This document shows positions 21,598 to 33,556 of a stretch of 64,000 nucleotides of DNA, piece by piece. Numbering within the stretch: position 1 is the first letter of the stretch; each line of letters opens with the position of its first letter. The stretch covers positions 1,488,001 to 1,552,000 of the forward strand of contig CM114272.1 of assembly GCA_050084515.1 (NCBI GenBank). The letters run 5' to 3'. The DNA comes from Blasia pusilla. Taxonomy: Eukaryota; Marchantiophyta; Marchantiopsida; Blasiales. The position numbers and the translations under genes are program-made. A model generated the notes under the pieces. That model did not search any database and was not told where the DNA came from. It saw only the letters and a program-made list of their open reading frames with translations.

Positions 21598-22680
21598 TTG
21601 GAAAACTTATCTTCCATGAATTCCTCGGATGTCCGTCCAGCCCCGGGAATCTTAATATTCACATATTTTCTAAGGATTCCCTTGTATGAGCTTGCGCTGA
21701 TGCTCGAAGGGCACGAAAATGGGCAATGGCAAAGAGTGGGCCACCCATGGGATCACCTTGACCGTGTGCCACAAGCCGATTGTAGAATACTATATTCCCG
21801 GAAGTAGCATTATGAGAATAGAAAATTGGCATATCATAGGCATAGAAGGAGCGAACAAATGTAATGAGGCTTGCAAGTTATTCTCCTGCACAACGTAACT
21901 CCTAAAAAATGGCCGCACGAGAAACTGAATTGAATGCGTTAGCCACATCAACTTGAATTGCTACACAATGTGGATGAATATCAAGAGTGGAGCGAATCCC
22001 ATGCACCACACCCTCATAACCTCCAAGAGTCGCCAATCCAAATTGGTGAGGAAATAAGTGGGCACTAAAGTGAGGACGAAATTGCAAGCATAGGGATCGA
22101 CTAACCAAGCGGTATAAAACCTCTCCAATAGCCAAGGGGCCCACACCTGAAGGAGGCTTATCCATAGCCAACAAACGACAAGCCCTTGAGAGCCTAGAGA
22201 TAGAGAATGGGAGACGATATGCCGCCATATGTGCACACACCTTATATAGAGAGACAAAGCCACGTGCTGAATTTGCTAGGATAAAGCAATCGCGAAGATG
22301 CTCAAAAAACCATCCCTGATAGCCCGCTTGCTGATAAGCGAGGAGTATGCATAAAAGCCCTTGTGAAAACCTCCAAGTCAAGCTCCAAGTTAAGGTCAGT
22401 TGTATAGTCTTCCACAAAAGGTGGAGCATCGCCACTTGAAGGAGGGTGAAAAGCTTCTAAGTGAGCCACTTTGTTTCGCACTTGGAACCAAGCGAAGAAA
22501 GAGGACCCAATGCTTGAGCCGCACATGAAAACTCACCAACCTGCCCCAAAAGTAGACTTTGTCGAAAAACATTGTTGTATTAAAGGCCTCCCATGATTTG
22601 CATGTTGAGTGGGATGAGTTGACTAAGGAATCTACTCGAAGTACATGCTCATTCTGAAGATTCTCCCAATCCCCGGACAT
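21598..22680 (-). pseudogene. Non-LTR-type reverse transcriptase (broken)
   Basis: The minus-strand frame 22435-21902 has clear reverse transcriptase signatures: RLLAMDKPPSGVGPLAIGEV, LYRLVSRSL, HQFGLATLGGYEGVVHGIRS, and QVDVANAFNSVSR, where the Asp-x4-Phe-Asn motif holds the first catalytic Asp. Homology appears to continue below 21900 with CGTR followed by a stop where CGTRQG-type sequence is usual. The YADD-type box is not recognisable, so the palm is damaged. Upstream frames (22526-22302 and 22680-22396) overlap and look like the same protein in shifted frames. No integrase or LTR is attached, and the motifs fit non-LTR (LINE-like) polymerases. I see no endonuclease. Confidence 0.8.
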
Positions 22681-22742
22681 AAAGCGTTGATTACGTGTGG
22701 AGGTTTCACGATGACCCGTCGCACCACCCCTTGGAGGGAGGA

Positions 22743-23561
22743 CTAAAACCCAGTGTGGGAAGAGTAATAGGAGATACCAAGCTTTGATATCTGTGGGATC
22801 ATGCGGTAACCTTTCAAATGGGAAAAGAAAGCTTGTTGGGTGATGGGGCGAAGAGCAATAGGAATGCCAGTGTAGAGTCTAGGACGAGGAAGACATGGAT
22901 GGAAAGAGCGAAGGAGATCAATTTGGCTTAACCAGGTCCAAGCAGTTATTGTGGGGAGTGTAGTAGGAGGTGGTATCAGGTTAGGGATTGAAGGCCCATG
23001 CATGGATCGACAGTTCCACTGATGTCTTTTGATCCCATTAGGAACAAACCTTTTACCATAAGGTATGCAACGAACCTTTGGTACAAATGCAGAAGTAGAA
23101 GGGTTACAAGTAGAGGAGATGGGAGGTGCAAGAGGTGGTGATGGATGACGATGAGGGGGTAAGTAGGTTGGGGAAGGAGGAGAAGGAAGAGGGGAGATAA
23201 GGGTAGAATAGATGGGAGTTGGAAGCAAGGGCATAGATGAGATATGTGGGTCTGGCAAAGTAGAAGGATTCGGTAATAATGGATCAAGATTAGGCTCAAT
23301 AGGACAAGACGAAGAGGGGAGAAGAGGAGAATCTCCAAGAAATGTAGCAAGTGTAATGGGTGTATTAGCATTTGGAGGAAATTGGCGAGATCTACGATGA
23401 GGAGGTGAACCATGGGGAGAGGTTATTCCACATAAGCGAGTCGATGGAGAATCCAACTCCATCTCTAATGACATAGAAGCAAAGGTAGGCAAGACATCGA
23501 AGACAAGGGAAGACATATGAAATGTGGTTTGGAGAAAGTATGAGGGTAATGAGCAAAACAA
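22743..23561 (-). pseudogene. Proline-rich ORF upstream of the reverse transcriptase
   Basis: A 272-codon minus-strand open frame. It has a long Pro/Ser-rich low-complexity first half and a second half with VRCIPYGKRFVPNGIKRHQW. It ends about 60 bp before the reverse transcriptase frames begin and has the same orientation. It is likely the amino-terminal part or ORF1 of the same element. I do not recognise a domain, and it is not credible as an independent host gene. Confidence 0.4.
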
Positions 23562-24386
23562 AAGTAGTGGAATCCGTCCAAAAGAAATTTAGATGGAGAG
23601 AAGAAAATTAGGCAATATTGAATTTATTATTGAAAGTTACTATAAGAAAAATATAAAAAGCAATTGAAAAGGAAAAGTGATCTATATAGTATTGGAAGAG
23701 GTGGCTCAAGAATATGAATTTCTAATGTCCTTAAGGAGATGGCAAACGTATGTAGGGGCGAAATAGTAAGGTAAAGAGTTGAAAGAGCAAGGACGACTTT
23801 TGGGAGAAATTGACCTAAAACAAACACGTACACAAAAATAGGCGTCTACGGAGAAGGAAGAAAAACTAGAAAATATACTTGATATGAAAAAAACAAGCTC
23901 GTCAAGACGATCAAAACAAGTGGAACACGCCCAAAACCAACACCGGAAGAAAGTTATGAAAGAAATTAGAAACACCAAAAAAGATGATGTGAGGAGTAGG
24001 TGAGCCACCCACCAATGACTGCTACGAGGGAATGAGTTTGTAATGTTGGACCTAGCCCATATCAAAAGATCCAGAAAAGGAAGAGGAATCCCTTAAACCG
24101 ATGATAACCTGATATCACTCTATAAGGAGAGCGCTATGTGTGAAATTGCGTATAGGAATCTATGAGCATATTTAGGAGAGAAGGAGATCCAAAGATCCCA
24201 AGAACTTTGGAAAACTCAATCTTAAGTGGAAAAAAGATAACCACAAAGTTGAAGCTTGAGAAGATGAACACGTTGGGTCTTAGATTGAAAAGATTGGATC
24301 ATCATGGAAATAGGTACAAGAAAAATTCTAGATGTCCCTCCATCTCCTCCTCCATGTCAAAACCTAGATTAATTAATTATAAATCA

Positions 24387-25046
24387 TCTATATTATAATG
24401 GGAGAGTACTTTTTTCATTTGCAAACACCTATTTGTTTGACACGTGGTAACAGGGCAAGAAGAACACTTTTTCCATGTTAGGGGAAAAAAGTTTGAATTT
24501 GTGAGCATCATAATTAATCACTTCCCTTCACGGGCTATACAAAGTAACAAAAGTTCTTCAAACACTTTTTTATTTCCCGTGCTCGAACACCTTACTAGTG
24601 CCTTCTTATTTGCAAACACCTCTTTGCTTTACATGTGGCAACTGGACAACAAAAAAATGTTTTCTCCTCCACGATAACAAGAAAAAGATTTTCCTTTACT
24701 CTTGTACATGGTTTCCACTAGTCTACAGCCCATGCCATGCACGGGAGTGAAGGGACTAATCATGTTGCACAAAAATCTTTTTTCTTGTTGCCCATAGAGG
24801 GGGCAACATTTTCTTGTTGCCATTGCCATATGTCAAGCAAAGAGGTGTTTGCAAATCAAGAATGCACTCTCCAATAATAATATAAATTATTATTGGAGAG
24901 TGCCCTATAGGGATGTCATGCTTCTCGATGACACGTGTCTTTTTGGGCGAATAGCCTTTTGGGTCGATCGCCTTTCATTTTGAAATGCGTCCTACAATTC
25001 GGAGTTCGGATGCCTTTCACCCGTGTGTAGCACGGGTACCTGCTAG
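24387..25046 (+). mobile_element. Non-autonomous Helitron with nested Helitron ends
   Basis: The 5' end is TCTATATTATAATGGGAGAG at 24387, preceded by A. The 3' end is CTAG at 25043-25046, followed by T, so insertion is between A and T as Helitrons do. A hairpin (CCCGTG 25020-25025, loop TGTAG, CACGGG 25031-25036) ends 6 bp before CTAG. Inside, a minus-strand Helitron-like end (CTAG at 24718-24721 next to a 7-bp hairpin 24729-24745) pairs with a 5'-type terminus inside the palindrome at 24864-24903. A second plus-strand 5'-type terminus starts within that palindrome. It encodes nothing, so it must have been moved by an element elsewhere. Confidence 0.8.
24864..24903. repeat. Perfect palindrome formed by two head-to-head Helitron 5' ends
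   Basis: The 18-bp arms 24864-24881 and 24886-24903 (beginning GCACTCTCCAATAATAAT) are exact reverse complements with a 4-bp spacer ATAA. Each arm matches the inner part of the Helitron 5' terminus (ATTATTGGAGAG). Confidence 0.9.
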
Positions 25047-25729
25047 TTATGGATAAACAATTCATACACTTATCTTCATCGACACCTATCCCTCTAGGCC
25101 AATAAGATAGTTTATCTCTCAATTAATAATAAGATTTAAATTTTAAAATTAATATGAGATGCCAATTAAATATTTTAGGGATCCATTAAGTCAAAGGTTA
25201 ATTCAAATTACCCCAAACCCATTAGTCTTTACTACTGATGCCCGTTAGATTTCTCATTTCATAAAATTATGAGAAGTTTGATTTCATAAGTCATTTAATA
25301 ATTTTTGGGGTTTACTAAAATCCTTCTTCACATTTTATTTCAATGATGAATATTTTAAATTACCAATCACATGGGCCTCCACTAGTATGTTTTATGAATT
25401 ATTATGATTCTAATATTTATAATTTTGAAATGTCAAAGTCGGAGGAGGCCAAATATTGGAGAAACAAACATTCACGTACTCGATTTGACATTTTGTTGGT
25501 GTTGAAGGTCTAATATTAGAGAAGTTCAATTCTTAAAGGAGCATATCCACATACAAAATCCACTCTAATATTAACATATTAAAAATTTTAAACATATAAT
25601 TTTAGAAGGGATCTTCGTTTTAAAGAAGACCTTTTCTTACTTCCTTTGGAAATGGAGGTAAAACGAGTAACCCGTTCTTCTCATGTTATTATATAGATGT
25701 GATAATGTAAGTGGTTACTTTTTTTAATA

Positions 25730-26200
25730 TTTTCTTGAAAAGAAAGTCCCATTCGAAAATATTAACTCCTTTTATAGAACGAACATTGGAGCATACTAAA
25801 AAGATGTATATCGACATTTATTTGTGTAAGATTGGACCTCCTCTACCATTAACACACGTTTTTATGAAACTTCTCTGTCAAAATCGGATCAACTTCTCTC
25901 TCATAAAATTCAAGAGTACAGTTAGAGGAGACACAATTTGTAGACACCGAGGCCTCCATGAGATATGATGGAGCTTCTATCAAAAAGTCAATGGGTGATG
26001 TGATGGAGCTATTGTCAAAATTCAATGAATAGTTGAGATGAGTTGTTTGACCTTTTAATTTTTCACGACAATCTTGGTTTACATAATTTGATAATGCCTT
26101 CATGCATTGTTCCTATGGATAAGTTGTATGATTGAGAGAGAATAAAGGAATGAACTTTTCATTTTCATTGATCCAATGCAATATATAAACAATACATTAC
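25730..26200 (+). repeat. Dispersed repeat, copy 1 (second copy at 28672-29045)
   Basis: Shares ordered blocks with 28672-29045, such as TTGAAAAGAAA, GATTGGACCTC, AGAGGAGACACAATTT, CTTGGTTTACA and CTCATGCATTG-like sequence, in the same orientation about 2.9 kb apart. It is diverged and has no shared reading frame. A Helitron-like 5' end on the minus strand (TCTATATAATAACATGAG from 25697) sits just upstream. Confidence 0.6.
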
Positions 26201-27920
26201 TAATGTGTGACACTCAAAGTGCATATTTAGGATGATTCGCATGAATATTGGTTGAATGGCATACGAACTAATTTGCACACTAGTTAGGATAATTATCTTT
26301 CCCTCGGAAAGCATGAGATACCATAAAGTGGTTTTTTGGACTATTTAGCCACTTTCTATTCTCTTGCTTATGATTTTCTTACTTCAAATTTCGTAGGAAA
26401 ATGTTGGCTTGGAATCATTAAGGTCAAAATTATTTCAGAAGGGCTTAAGACCTGATTCCAAACTTCTACATAGATCATTCATACTCTTGTGTGAATGAAT
26501 TGTGCTACTAAGGAATTGAGGGGTGAACTTTTTCAAAATATGTCTTATATTAATAATCTATATTACTTGTAACCGGTCGTTTCAATCAATTTTATTTTTC
26601 CAAAATAAAGTTAAAAGTTTCCTCCCAACCAAGCTTTACAACTAAAAAATTTGTATAGAAAGAAAATTTCTTTCTTCATTTTGAAGAAAAAATGTTCTTC
26701 CACCATTCACTTATTATCCTTTTTATGTTTCCCCAAATATTTCTTAATTCGCTCCCAAGGAAAACTTTTAAATAAATTTTCAACTTTTTCTTCTTCTATA
26801 TGAATTTTCATACAAAGAAATTTAGATTTAAAAATGAGAAAAGAGAATAAGCATAAGGGAGACTTAAAACATTTCAAGAAGATGAAGAAATTTGATGAGA
26901 TAAAAAATAATTTAAAATTTAAAATAATTACTAATTCTCTTCATCACATTGAAATAATTGAAATATAATAATTTCTTATAAATAGAAAATTTTAATTTTA
27001 AAATAAGAAAAGATAAAAGATGTGATGAAGACTTGGAAAATTTTCAAAGGAAGAACATAAATTTTAATATCATAAAACTTTCTTCTCTTTCTATATTTTA
27101 GCCTTCTTTACAGTGTAATTAAAAAGGATTTGTATCCATATTCCTTCCACCTTCTCAATTTGAACTAACCCTAAAGTTAAAATCAACGACACACGCCACC
27201 TTAATGAAAACCCTAAAATTGACAAGAAATGAAAAAATAAAATAAATATTGGGAATATTGAATAAAAATGAGATTAAAAAGGTTAATTTTCATGATTAAT
27301 TTTTCAAAAATTAAGTTTTTGCATCTTCTTGTTTATGTAATCCAAATTTTATAACTTTATTTCCAAAACAAATTTCTTACCCTAAGATTGGTCAAAGTTT
27401 TCTATTTTCAATTTTAAGGGAGTTATAAAATTTTTAAGAAGAATTAATTGAGATGCAATTTTCTCAAACCTAACCCCTAAAATTTTTCAAGAAAGATAAA
27501 TAATTTTTGAATAATGAGAAAAAAAAGTATGAATGAAGATTTTTTTTTTAACTTCACACCTTCAAATCTATAAAATTAAAATTTAAGAAATACCTCCCTC
27601 TACTCCCCTCCCTTAACTTAACTCCTTCCCTCACTTCCTTTAATTCCTTTCTCTTAACTTTACACTTGTCATCCCCAAGGATATTCTTGGAGGACATGTA
27701 TCACCTCGATGAGACACCTTCTTGGAAATTTGTCTTTGAGTAGTTTAGGTTGAAAAGTCAACTAGTTTTTGGATGCGACTCTACATATTTATAATTTGGT
27801 GAATCCTTAAATTTTATTTCTTCCTTCAGTGTATTTTTCTCTCCTCTCCCATTCCTTTTTTTCCTCACTTTCTCTTCTTTTTTTTAAAATTATTTTATTT
27901 TATGAATTTTTTTTGAAGAA
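26201..27920. other. Very AT-rich gene-free DNA
   Basis: No ORF of note. An AAATTT-rich segment at 26820-27060 contains two diverged copies of a ~75-bp block about 170 bp apart, and a small inverted repeat (CTTCATCACA near 26939, TGTGATGAAG near 27018). A pyrimidine-rich tract lies at 27590-27890. Confidence 0.4.
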
Positions 27921-27922
27921 AG

Positions 27923-28001
<79 letters not shown>

Positions 28002-28003
28002 CA
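27921..28003. repeat. Compound GA / GATA microsatellite
   Basis: A GA run of about 24 units (27925-27972) passes directly into about seven GATA units ending GACAGACC near 28005. The Leu-Ser ORFs on the minus strand across it are artefacts. Confidence 0.9.
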
Positions 28004-28671
28004 GACCAAAAATCTTTTGTCCGACAAGGTTGATTCAAAGATCCAAAGATGGAGAAATGGAAGAGGAGCCAATAATTATGTTCAAGAATGGGGGTTGCAC
28101 GAGGGAAGGGGCATTTTCTTTTCATAAATAAAAATAGGGAAAAGACATGAAAATTTTCTATGCTAGGGAATAGAAATTTATTTTCCAAATAAGGGTTTCA
28201 TGTCTTACAGTTTGAGTAAGAAGTATGTTATAAATGTGATTGAGTATGATTTACATTGGTTTCTTTTCGCATTTAAACTTGAAAATGGCGGGACATGTCC
28301 AAAAGCTTCACCTATAGTGGTTCATCATTTGTTGGGCTTATTGAAAATATAAGGCAGAAAAAATCCAATTGGAAATTTTTTCTTAATACATTTCCATAAT
28401 ACGAAATATTTCAATGGAAATAACTCATTAGAAATTTTCAATTATAATTTCATATTTATTATATTTTCTTTAACCTTTAAAATTTCTTGATTTTTCTTGA
28501 ATTTCCCAACTGATCCCAAACTAGTATTACATTACCGTGCAATGCACTAGATGAAAACCCCATTAAATTGCCTTTTTCTTTCTTTCTTTTAGAAGACTTA
28601 CTACCTCACCTTTCTTTTAGCAAAGGTTACCTCCTTTGTGTGTTCTTCTCCTGCAAAAGTGAAGGCCTTCT

Positions 28672-29045
28672 TGAAAAGAAATATCCTTTTGAAAATACTA
28701 ATTCTTTTTTATAATTAACATTTGTTAATATTAGATTGAACCCAATAGGCGTAGAGATGCTTGTTTGTATAGGATTGGACCTCTTATACCATCTACATAT
28801 TTCTACTAATATTTGAGCTAAACTATGAGAGTAGAGTTAGAAGAGACACAATTTAGAGAATCTAGGAGAAGTGGTCGCCTTGCTATTAAAAATGTGATCA
28901 AAATTGAAAGAATGATTTAGCTGAGTGATTTGTATATTTTAATTTCTCAACCTTGGTTTACAATAATGGATTATGCCCTCATGCATTGAGTTCCCCTTTA
29001 TACCCTAATAAAGAGAGAATGGATGAATGAAATTTCATGCTCCAT
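28672..29045 (+). repeat. Dispersed repeat, copy 2 (pair of 25730-26200)
   Basis: Second copy of the repeat described at 25730, about 370 bp, same orientation, diverged. Just upstream, at about 28516-28548, a minus-strand Helitron-like 3' end may be present (CTAGT preceded by a GCATTGCAC half-hairpin), but the other arm is damaged. Confidence 0.55.
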
Positions 29046-30084
29046 TTAGCCTCGTGGGCAACAAATTATTAGCATCTATTATGGCAAACTGTGTAGGGAT
29101 CATCCGTGATCTAAAAGTGTGTGCATGAAGAGCAAAAATTAGAGGATATCTTTTCATATCATGCATCGAGAGTGATGATTGATTTCCCTATCCTTAATCC
29201 ATACCACGTAACGGTCCTCTTTGTAGATAGGTATTGGTTTACTTGCTATCTAATCTACCACTTTGAAGAGACATTCATGAATCAAGTTATGCAATCATCA
29301 ACTCCGATAATACTTCCCATCGTCACTTTTGGAAGGACTTGGGATTGTATTATGGATGTCCGTATTTAGCAACCCTCCGATGTAAATAGACCTCCTTGTG
29401 TAGGATTCAATACTAATAGTGTAAATTTCCTTGAGTACAAATGCAAAGTAGTTTATAGAGACCTCATAGTTAGGAATTTCGAGGTTAGATACTATGAAGA
29501 AGTGATAATCTCGGCATTACCATTTGTGATTCCTATCATAAAAGAATAGAGAGTGGATATAGTGATTTTATACTGAATAGGAAAATTTATTAGAGGACTC
29601 ATCTTCTATTATCGATTGTCGCAGCTAGAAGATCTGGCCTTATCTAAAGAAAAACTCTCGACACAACACCGTGACCTCAACTCCTATGAAAAATTCGACA
29701 ACGCTTTCCCATTGATTTCTTCCATAAAAATCCTAAACCTATCATAAATAAATAAAAAACTCCAGCAAGCTCCCAAGAGCCCGAGCAGGGCATATATGAT
29801 CCCCATACTTAATCTTAGATTCTTTTCAAAATTGGACAAAGATTTCGTGTGCCTCTCTTCTACACCAAAAATCACCTTACAATGTACATAAATGAGCAGC
29901 TCTTTCCCTTGTGAGGCATTGAATGGGGAAAACGGTCCTCAACCTCTAACCAACAAATAACCATCAAGCTCCCGCATTGTAGAGCAGCTCTCAATCTTTC
30001 CTTTTCTTTTTATAAACCAAGATCACTCTGGTGGTGTGCACTAGATCCAGTCCTCTCTCATGTGAAATAAGACCCACTTTGATA
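29046..30084. other. Gene-free DNA
   Basis: Contains an 82-codon ORF (29121-29369) and shorter ones with no recognisable domain and no supporting structure. I see no repeat ends. Confidence 0.4.
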
Positions 30085-30520
30085 ATGAAAGGCAAGGAGG
30101 ACCATAGCTCCGCTGTCTCATGGCAAGAGGTTTAACAAAGAGAGAATAAGGTCAAAAATTCATTTTCTTTGGATATACCTCTTTACTTCTCCCAAGCTCT
30201 CTCCATAGTAGCTTATGCTCACAGGTTATCTCCTTGGCTTTTGACTTATTATATAGGGTCAAATGACACTTCCAAAAATAGAAAGATAATTATGCTCATA
30301 ATAGGTATTGACGAAAATACTAACTTTCTTAATATAATTCTAAATGAGCCAAAAACAAAGAGAAAATCCACTCTCTTAAGTTACCCAAGGCCTTAGCAAG
30401 TCATCCTCAATCTCCTAAGGTTGTCCTCTGATCTTCTTAAAGGGTATGCTCCGATCTTCTCAAAGGTTATCTTCCGATCTTCTCAACGGCTCCCTACCGA
30501 TAATTTTTGATCCATCCTGA
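30085..30520 (-). repeat. R1 dispersed repeat, copy G (diverged)
   Basis: A minus-strand copy recognised by the block GGACCATAGCTCCGC, then CAAGAGGTTTAACAAAGAGAG, CAAGCTCTCTCCAT and AAATGAGCC in the family order. Near the 5' end the element carries a local triplication of CTCCGATCTTCTCAA-type sequence (30425-30490). Both termini are degraded. Confidence 0.55.
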
Positions 30521-31257
30521 TATTCGTGAAAATTACAACTCCATTTCTTTCTATTTTGGTATCATATATTCTTATATTGCGTGGAGGGAGCTTGTTAATG
30601 GGGATTTTTCTTTCTCGAAATATCTCTTGTCCTTGCAAGCTATTATTGTGCCGCAATATTGCCATCAATAATATGTTGACAACGATCCTATTTGTTGTGA
30701 TAACATAGCTAGACATATTCAATTGAAAATTTCTAGTCATAAGGGTAAGGGGAACGCTATGTGGGAGTACGTAGAGAGCCAACATAAGTGATTTGGTTCA
30801 CAATGGGATGAGGATTTAAAAATTTCCACTATCTCAACCAAAACCATGTACATAAGCGAGAAGATTTTTGCTAGTAACGAATGGGGAAGACCAAGATCAA
30901 ACATCAATGTATGTATGGTACAGAAATATCGAGTAAAGCTCAATTTTTCCTTCAAGCTTATTTTTTATTTAAAACAAAAATTCCTTATTGGATATTCAAA
31001 TCACTAAGTGTAACTACAAACGTATTCCAATTTGACTACATGCAATGCATAAAGGCTCCCGCCATCTTGGAGAAATTGCGAGTCAAAGTGTCAACTCATG
31101 ATGGAGGATGCCAATTCATTCTCATTAAATGATGAGTTGGGTGTCTACTTCTGAATAAGAAATTGGATTATGTCTCCATTAAATAGTGATATAGGAGGCT
31201 ATAAGGACTTGGGATGATAAATTGATGATTATAGTGGATCATAGCACAATCAGCTAA
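30521..31257. other. Gene-free DNA
   Basis: Short ORFs on both strands overlap and match nothing I recognise. No repeat structure was noticed. Confidence 0.4.
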
Positions 31258-31686
31258 ATGACCGAGAGCATGCATGCACGTGAAGTTTCCCATGATTTCT
31301 TTGATAATAGCCTCCATGACCATTTCTCTAACCTAGACACCGATGAGCCAAGGGACCATTTTGACAAGGATGGGAAAGTTTTTTCATATCAAAATATCAA
31401 GAAATCTCACTTTATAGTTGTCTTGGTAGCTCCTTTTGAATTTACAAGAGCAATTTTCTATATCAAATGTGTTTATGACTCATTGTTCCACCTATTACAT
31501 GATAGATTGCTACCAAAGGGGGATACTTCCCCAAACTCAACATTAGTAGCAAGAAAACTATTGAGATATATGGAACTAGACTATAAGTCTCTACATGCAT
31601 GTTCTTACAATCGATTTTTATATTGCGGGTACGGGGTCATCCTTGAGGTTTTGTCCATATTGTTGAGCCACATAATACTGAGATGA
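31258..31686 (+). pseudogene. CACTA (En/Spm) transposase-like fragment
   Basis: A 142-codon open frame. Its middle and end, LFHLLHDRLLPKGDTSPNS, LVARKLLRYMELDYKSLHAC and SYNRFLYCG, match the pattern of the amino-terminal part of plant CACTA TNP2-type transposases: a Leu-Pro-x-Gly-Asn/Asp segment, then Tyr/Ala-Lys-Lys, then a Leu-Tyr-Lys-x-His-Ala-Cys segment with a following Cys. The matching part is short, no catalytic domain follows, and stops appear directly downstream. This is a probable, not certain, assignment. Confidence 0.5.
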
Positions 31687-33190
31687 CATGTGAGGAGACG
31701 TGCCCCAAAGGATATTTCGCTGATTTCCAATCATTCCACCATTGTTGCGTATGTACATAATTCCATCGTTCGCAAATTTTATGTGGCATGCATGTCGTCA
31801 GTCAATTGATGGTGTATACGCTTGGTGGTTGACTATCTAGCCATTCCTATGAGGAGATCACATACCTAGATCAGTGAGCATACCTATACATACACATTTA
31901 ACCCAATAGAATATATTTGATTTGGAAGGAAACAAGTCACTTTACTCATATATGATTAATGCATTATATATGTTGTAGGCCCTAAGATGCTTGCCATTTA
32001 CACATGTACCTCAAGTTGCTTGTGGAGAAGTTATTCACGATGTGGGAGGGAGTTCATGCCATAGATAGGAGCGATGATTGCCCTGTCCATGGCCATTATT
32101 TTCCTTTTAGTAACTTCATTTCTTAGTGTTTAGAAGAAAGAATTTTGATATATTATCGATCTCAAATAAGGACAGGGTAACTTTATACACTTTTCTTGGA
32201 TATAAGTCATAATATTTGTACTATCTACCACCAAAACACAATATAATTAATGTTGAAACCACATTAAAAAATACCAAGAGGAAGGTTGATGACAAAAAAA
32301 ACCATAATACTATGATTCTTGGTCATCCATGGATTCTATCTTAAAACATTAAAAGAAATTTTCTTACCTTAAAAATGGTCAAATATTAACCCACTATAGG
32401 AAGAAAGTGGCTTAAAAGTGAGTAGAGGAGTAATGGAAACTTGGGAAAAAAAAATGAGGGATCAAGGAGGTAAAGGAGGAATTCATCGTGGAGTTTTAAT
32501 TGCTTGCGAGTCACTTGCATTTGCATTTTGAATGCTTTACAAATTTTTTTTACAAGTCATTTTGCAAGTTCATGGAAGTGTTTCGTGAATCCGGAAGCAC
32601 ACAAATTCTACTAGCAAATTATTGGGTTTATAAGTATATTTCTGCAAGATGTTTACAATTCCTAATAGTCACAAATGCGAGTTATAAAAGTGACACATTG
32701 TGATTTACAATTGCAAGTAGCTATGCAAATGACTTTCGAATTATTTGCGCATCATATGACTCGTAAAAAAAAAGACCCGCAAACTTCAAAATGGTTGCAA
32801 AGTACATTGCGCTTGTAGAAGAGTCACAAATAACTACCATGATGTAGATTCCTAAATTCGGACTTGCAAAGCAATAGGCCCTACCAAAAATGGAATCTCA
32901 AAATGATTATGATGCATCATTCGTCCATAGTACTATGTCCCTCCTTTTGCACCACACTCACACTCTACTTTTTCATTCTATAACACCAAGATGTATGACA
33001 AAACGTCAAAATTCAAGTCAAAATCAGAGAGAAACTAAATGAACACCATAAAATCCTTATCAATAATGGGTTCAAGAATGGGTTGACTCACTCTCCAAAG
33101 ATGTGTAATCTCTAGCAAGTCCTAGAAAATCTTTATCACCATGTTTAATTGGTATATTCTACTTGACATTCTCCACTTCTCTACCAAACC
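31687..33190. other. AT-rich gene-free DNA, with GCAA/TCACAA-rich patch
   Basis: No gene. The 32500-32870 stretch shares the unusual word composition (TTGCAA, GTCACAAAT, CACTTGCA, GACTCG) of 5010-5280 and may be a relict copy of the same repeat. Confidence 0.4.
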
Positions 33191-33556
33191 CACCAAACTA
33201 GAAGCCCTTGAGACTTGTCTCTAGCAGCTACCGGCGATACTCTATCTCTATGAGTTTGAGAACACGAATGGACGCATGCACGATGCCCCGGGAAATTTAA
33301 ATTAACAAAAGGAGATGGAGCTTGACTAAGGGCTTAACTAACCCTCGGAACTCTTAATTGACATCTCAAATCCATTTGGAATAATCTTATTAATTGAGAG
33401 ATTAAACGATCCTATTGGCTAAGAGGCCTAGGTGTCAAAAGAAGAGGTGGCTAAGATAACTAGGTATCAAAAGGAGAGGTAACTAAGAGGGTAGGGTATC
33501 AAAAGGAGAGGTGTTTGAAATTGAAAGGGACACTCTCTTAATATTATACATGTAGA
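33190..33556 (-). mobile_element. Helitron-like sequence with internal short tandem repeat
   Basis: On the minus strand a terminus reading TCTACATGTATAATATTAAG begins at 33556, preceded by A, in the style of the Helitron at 24387. The body (33370-33535) holds three diverged ~33-bp tandem units built on GGTATCAAAAGGAGAGGT. The sequence around CCAATAGGATCG and TCTCAATTAATAA is shared with 25060-25130 and 57700-57790. The 3' end is not certain; the CTAG at 33198-33201 lacks a convincing hairpin. Confidence 0.45.

Noticed and set aside
22743-23561. Proline-rich ORF as a host gene
   Set aside because: Same strand as, and directly upstream of, a broken reverse transcriptase; low complexity; better explained as part of that element.
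28516-28548. Helitron 3' end on the minus strand
   Set aside because: CTAGT and one hairpin arm are present but the other arm is mutated and no matching 5' end was found, so it is not listed as a separate element.
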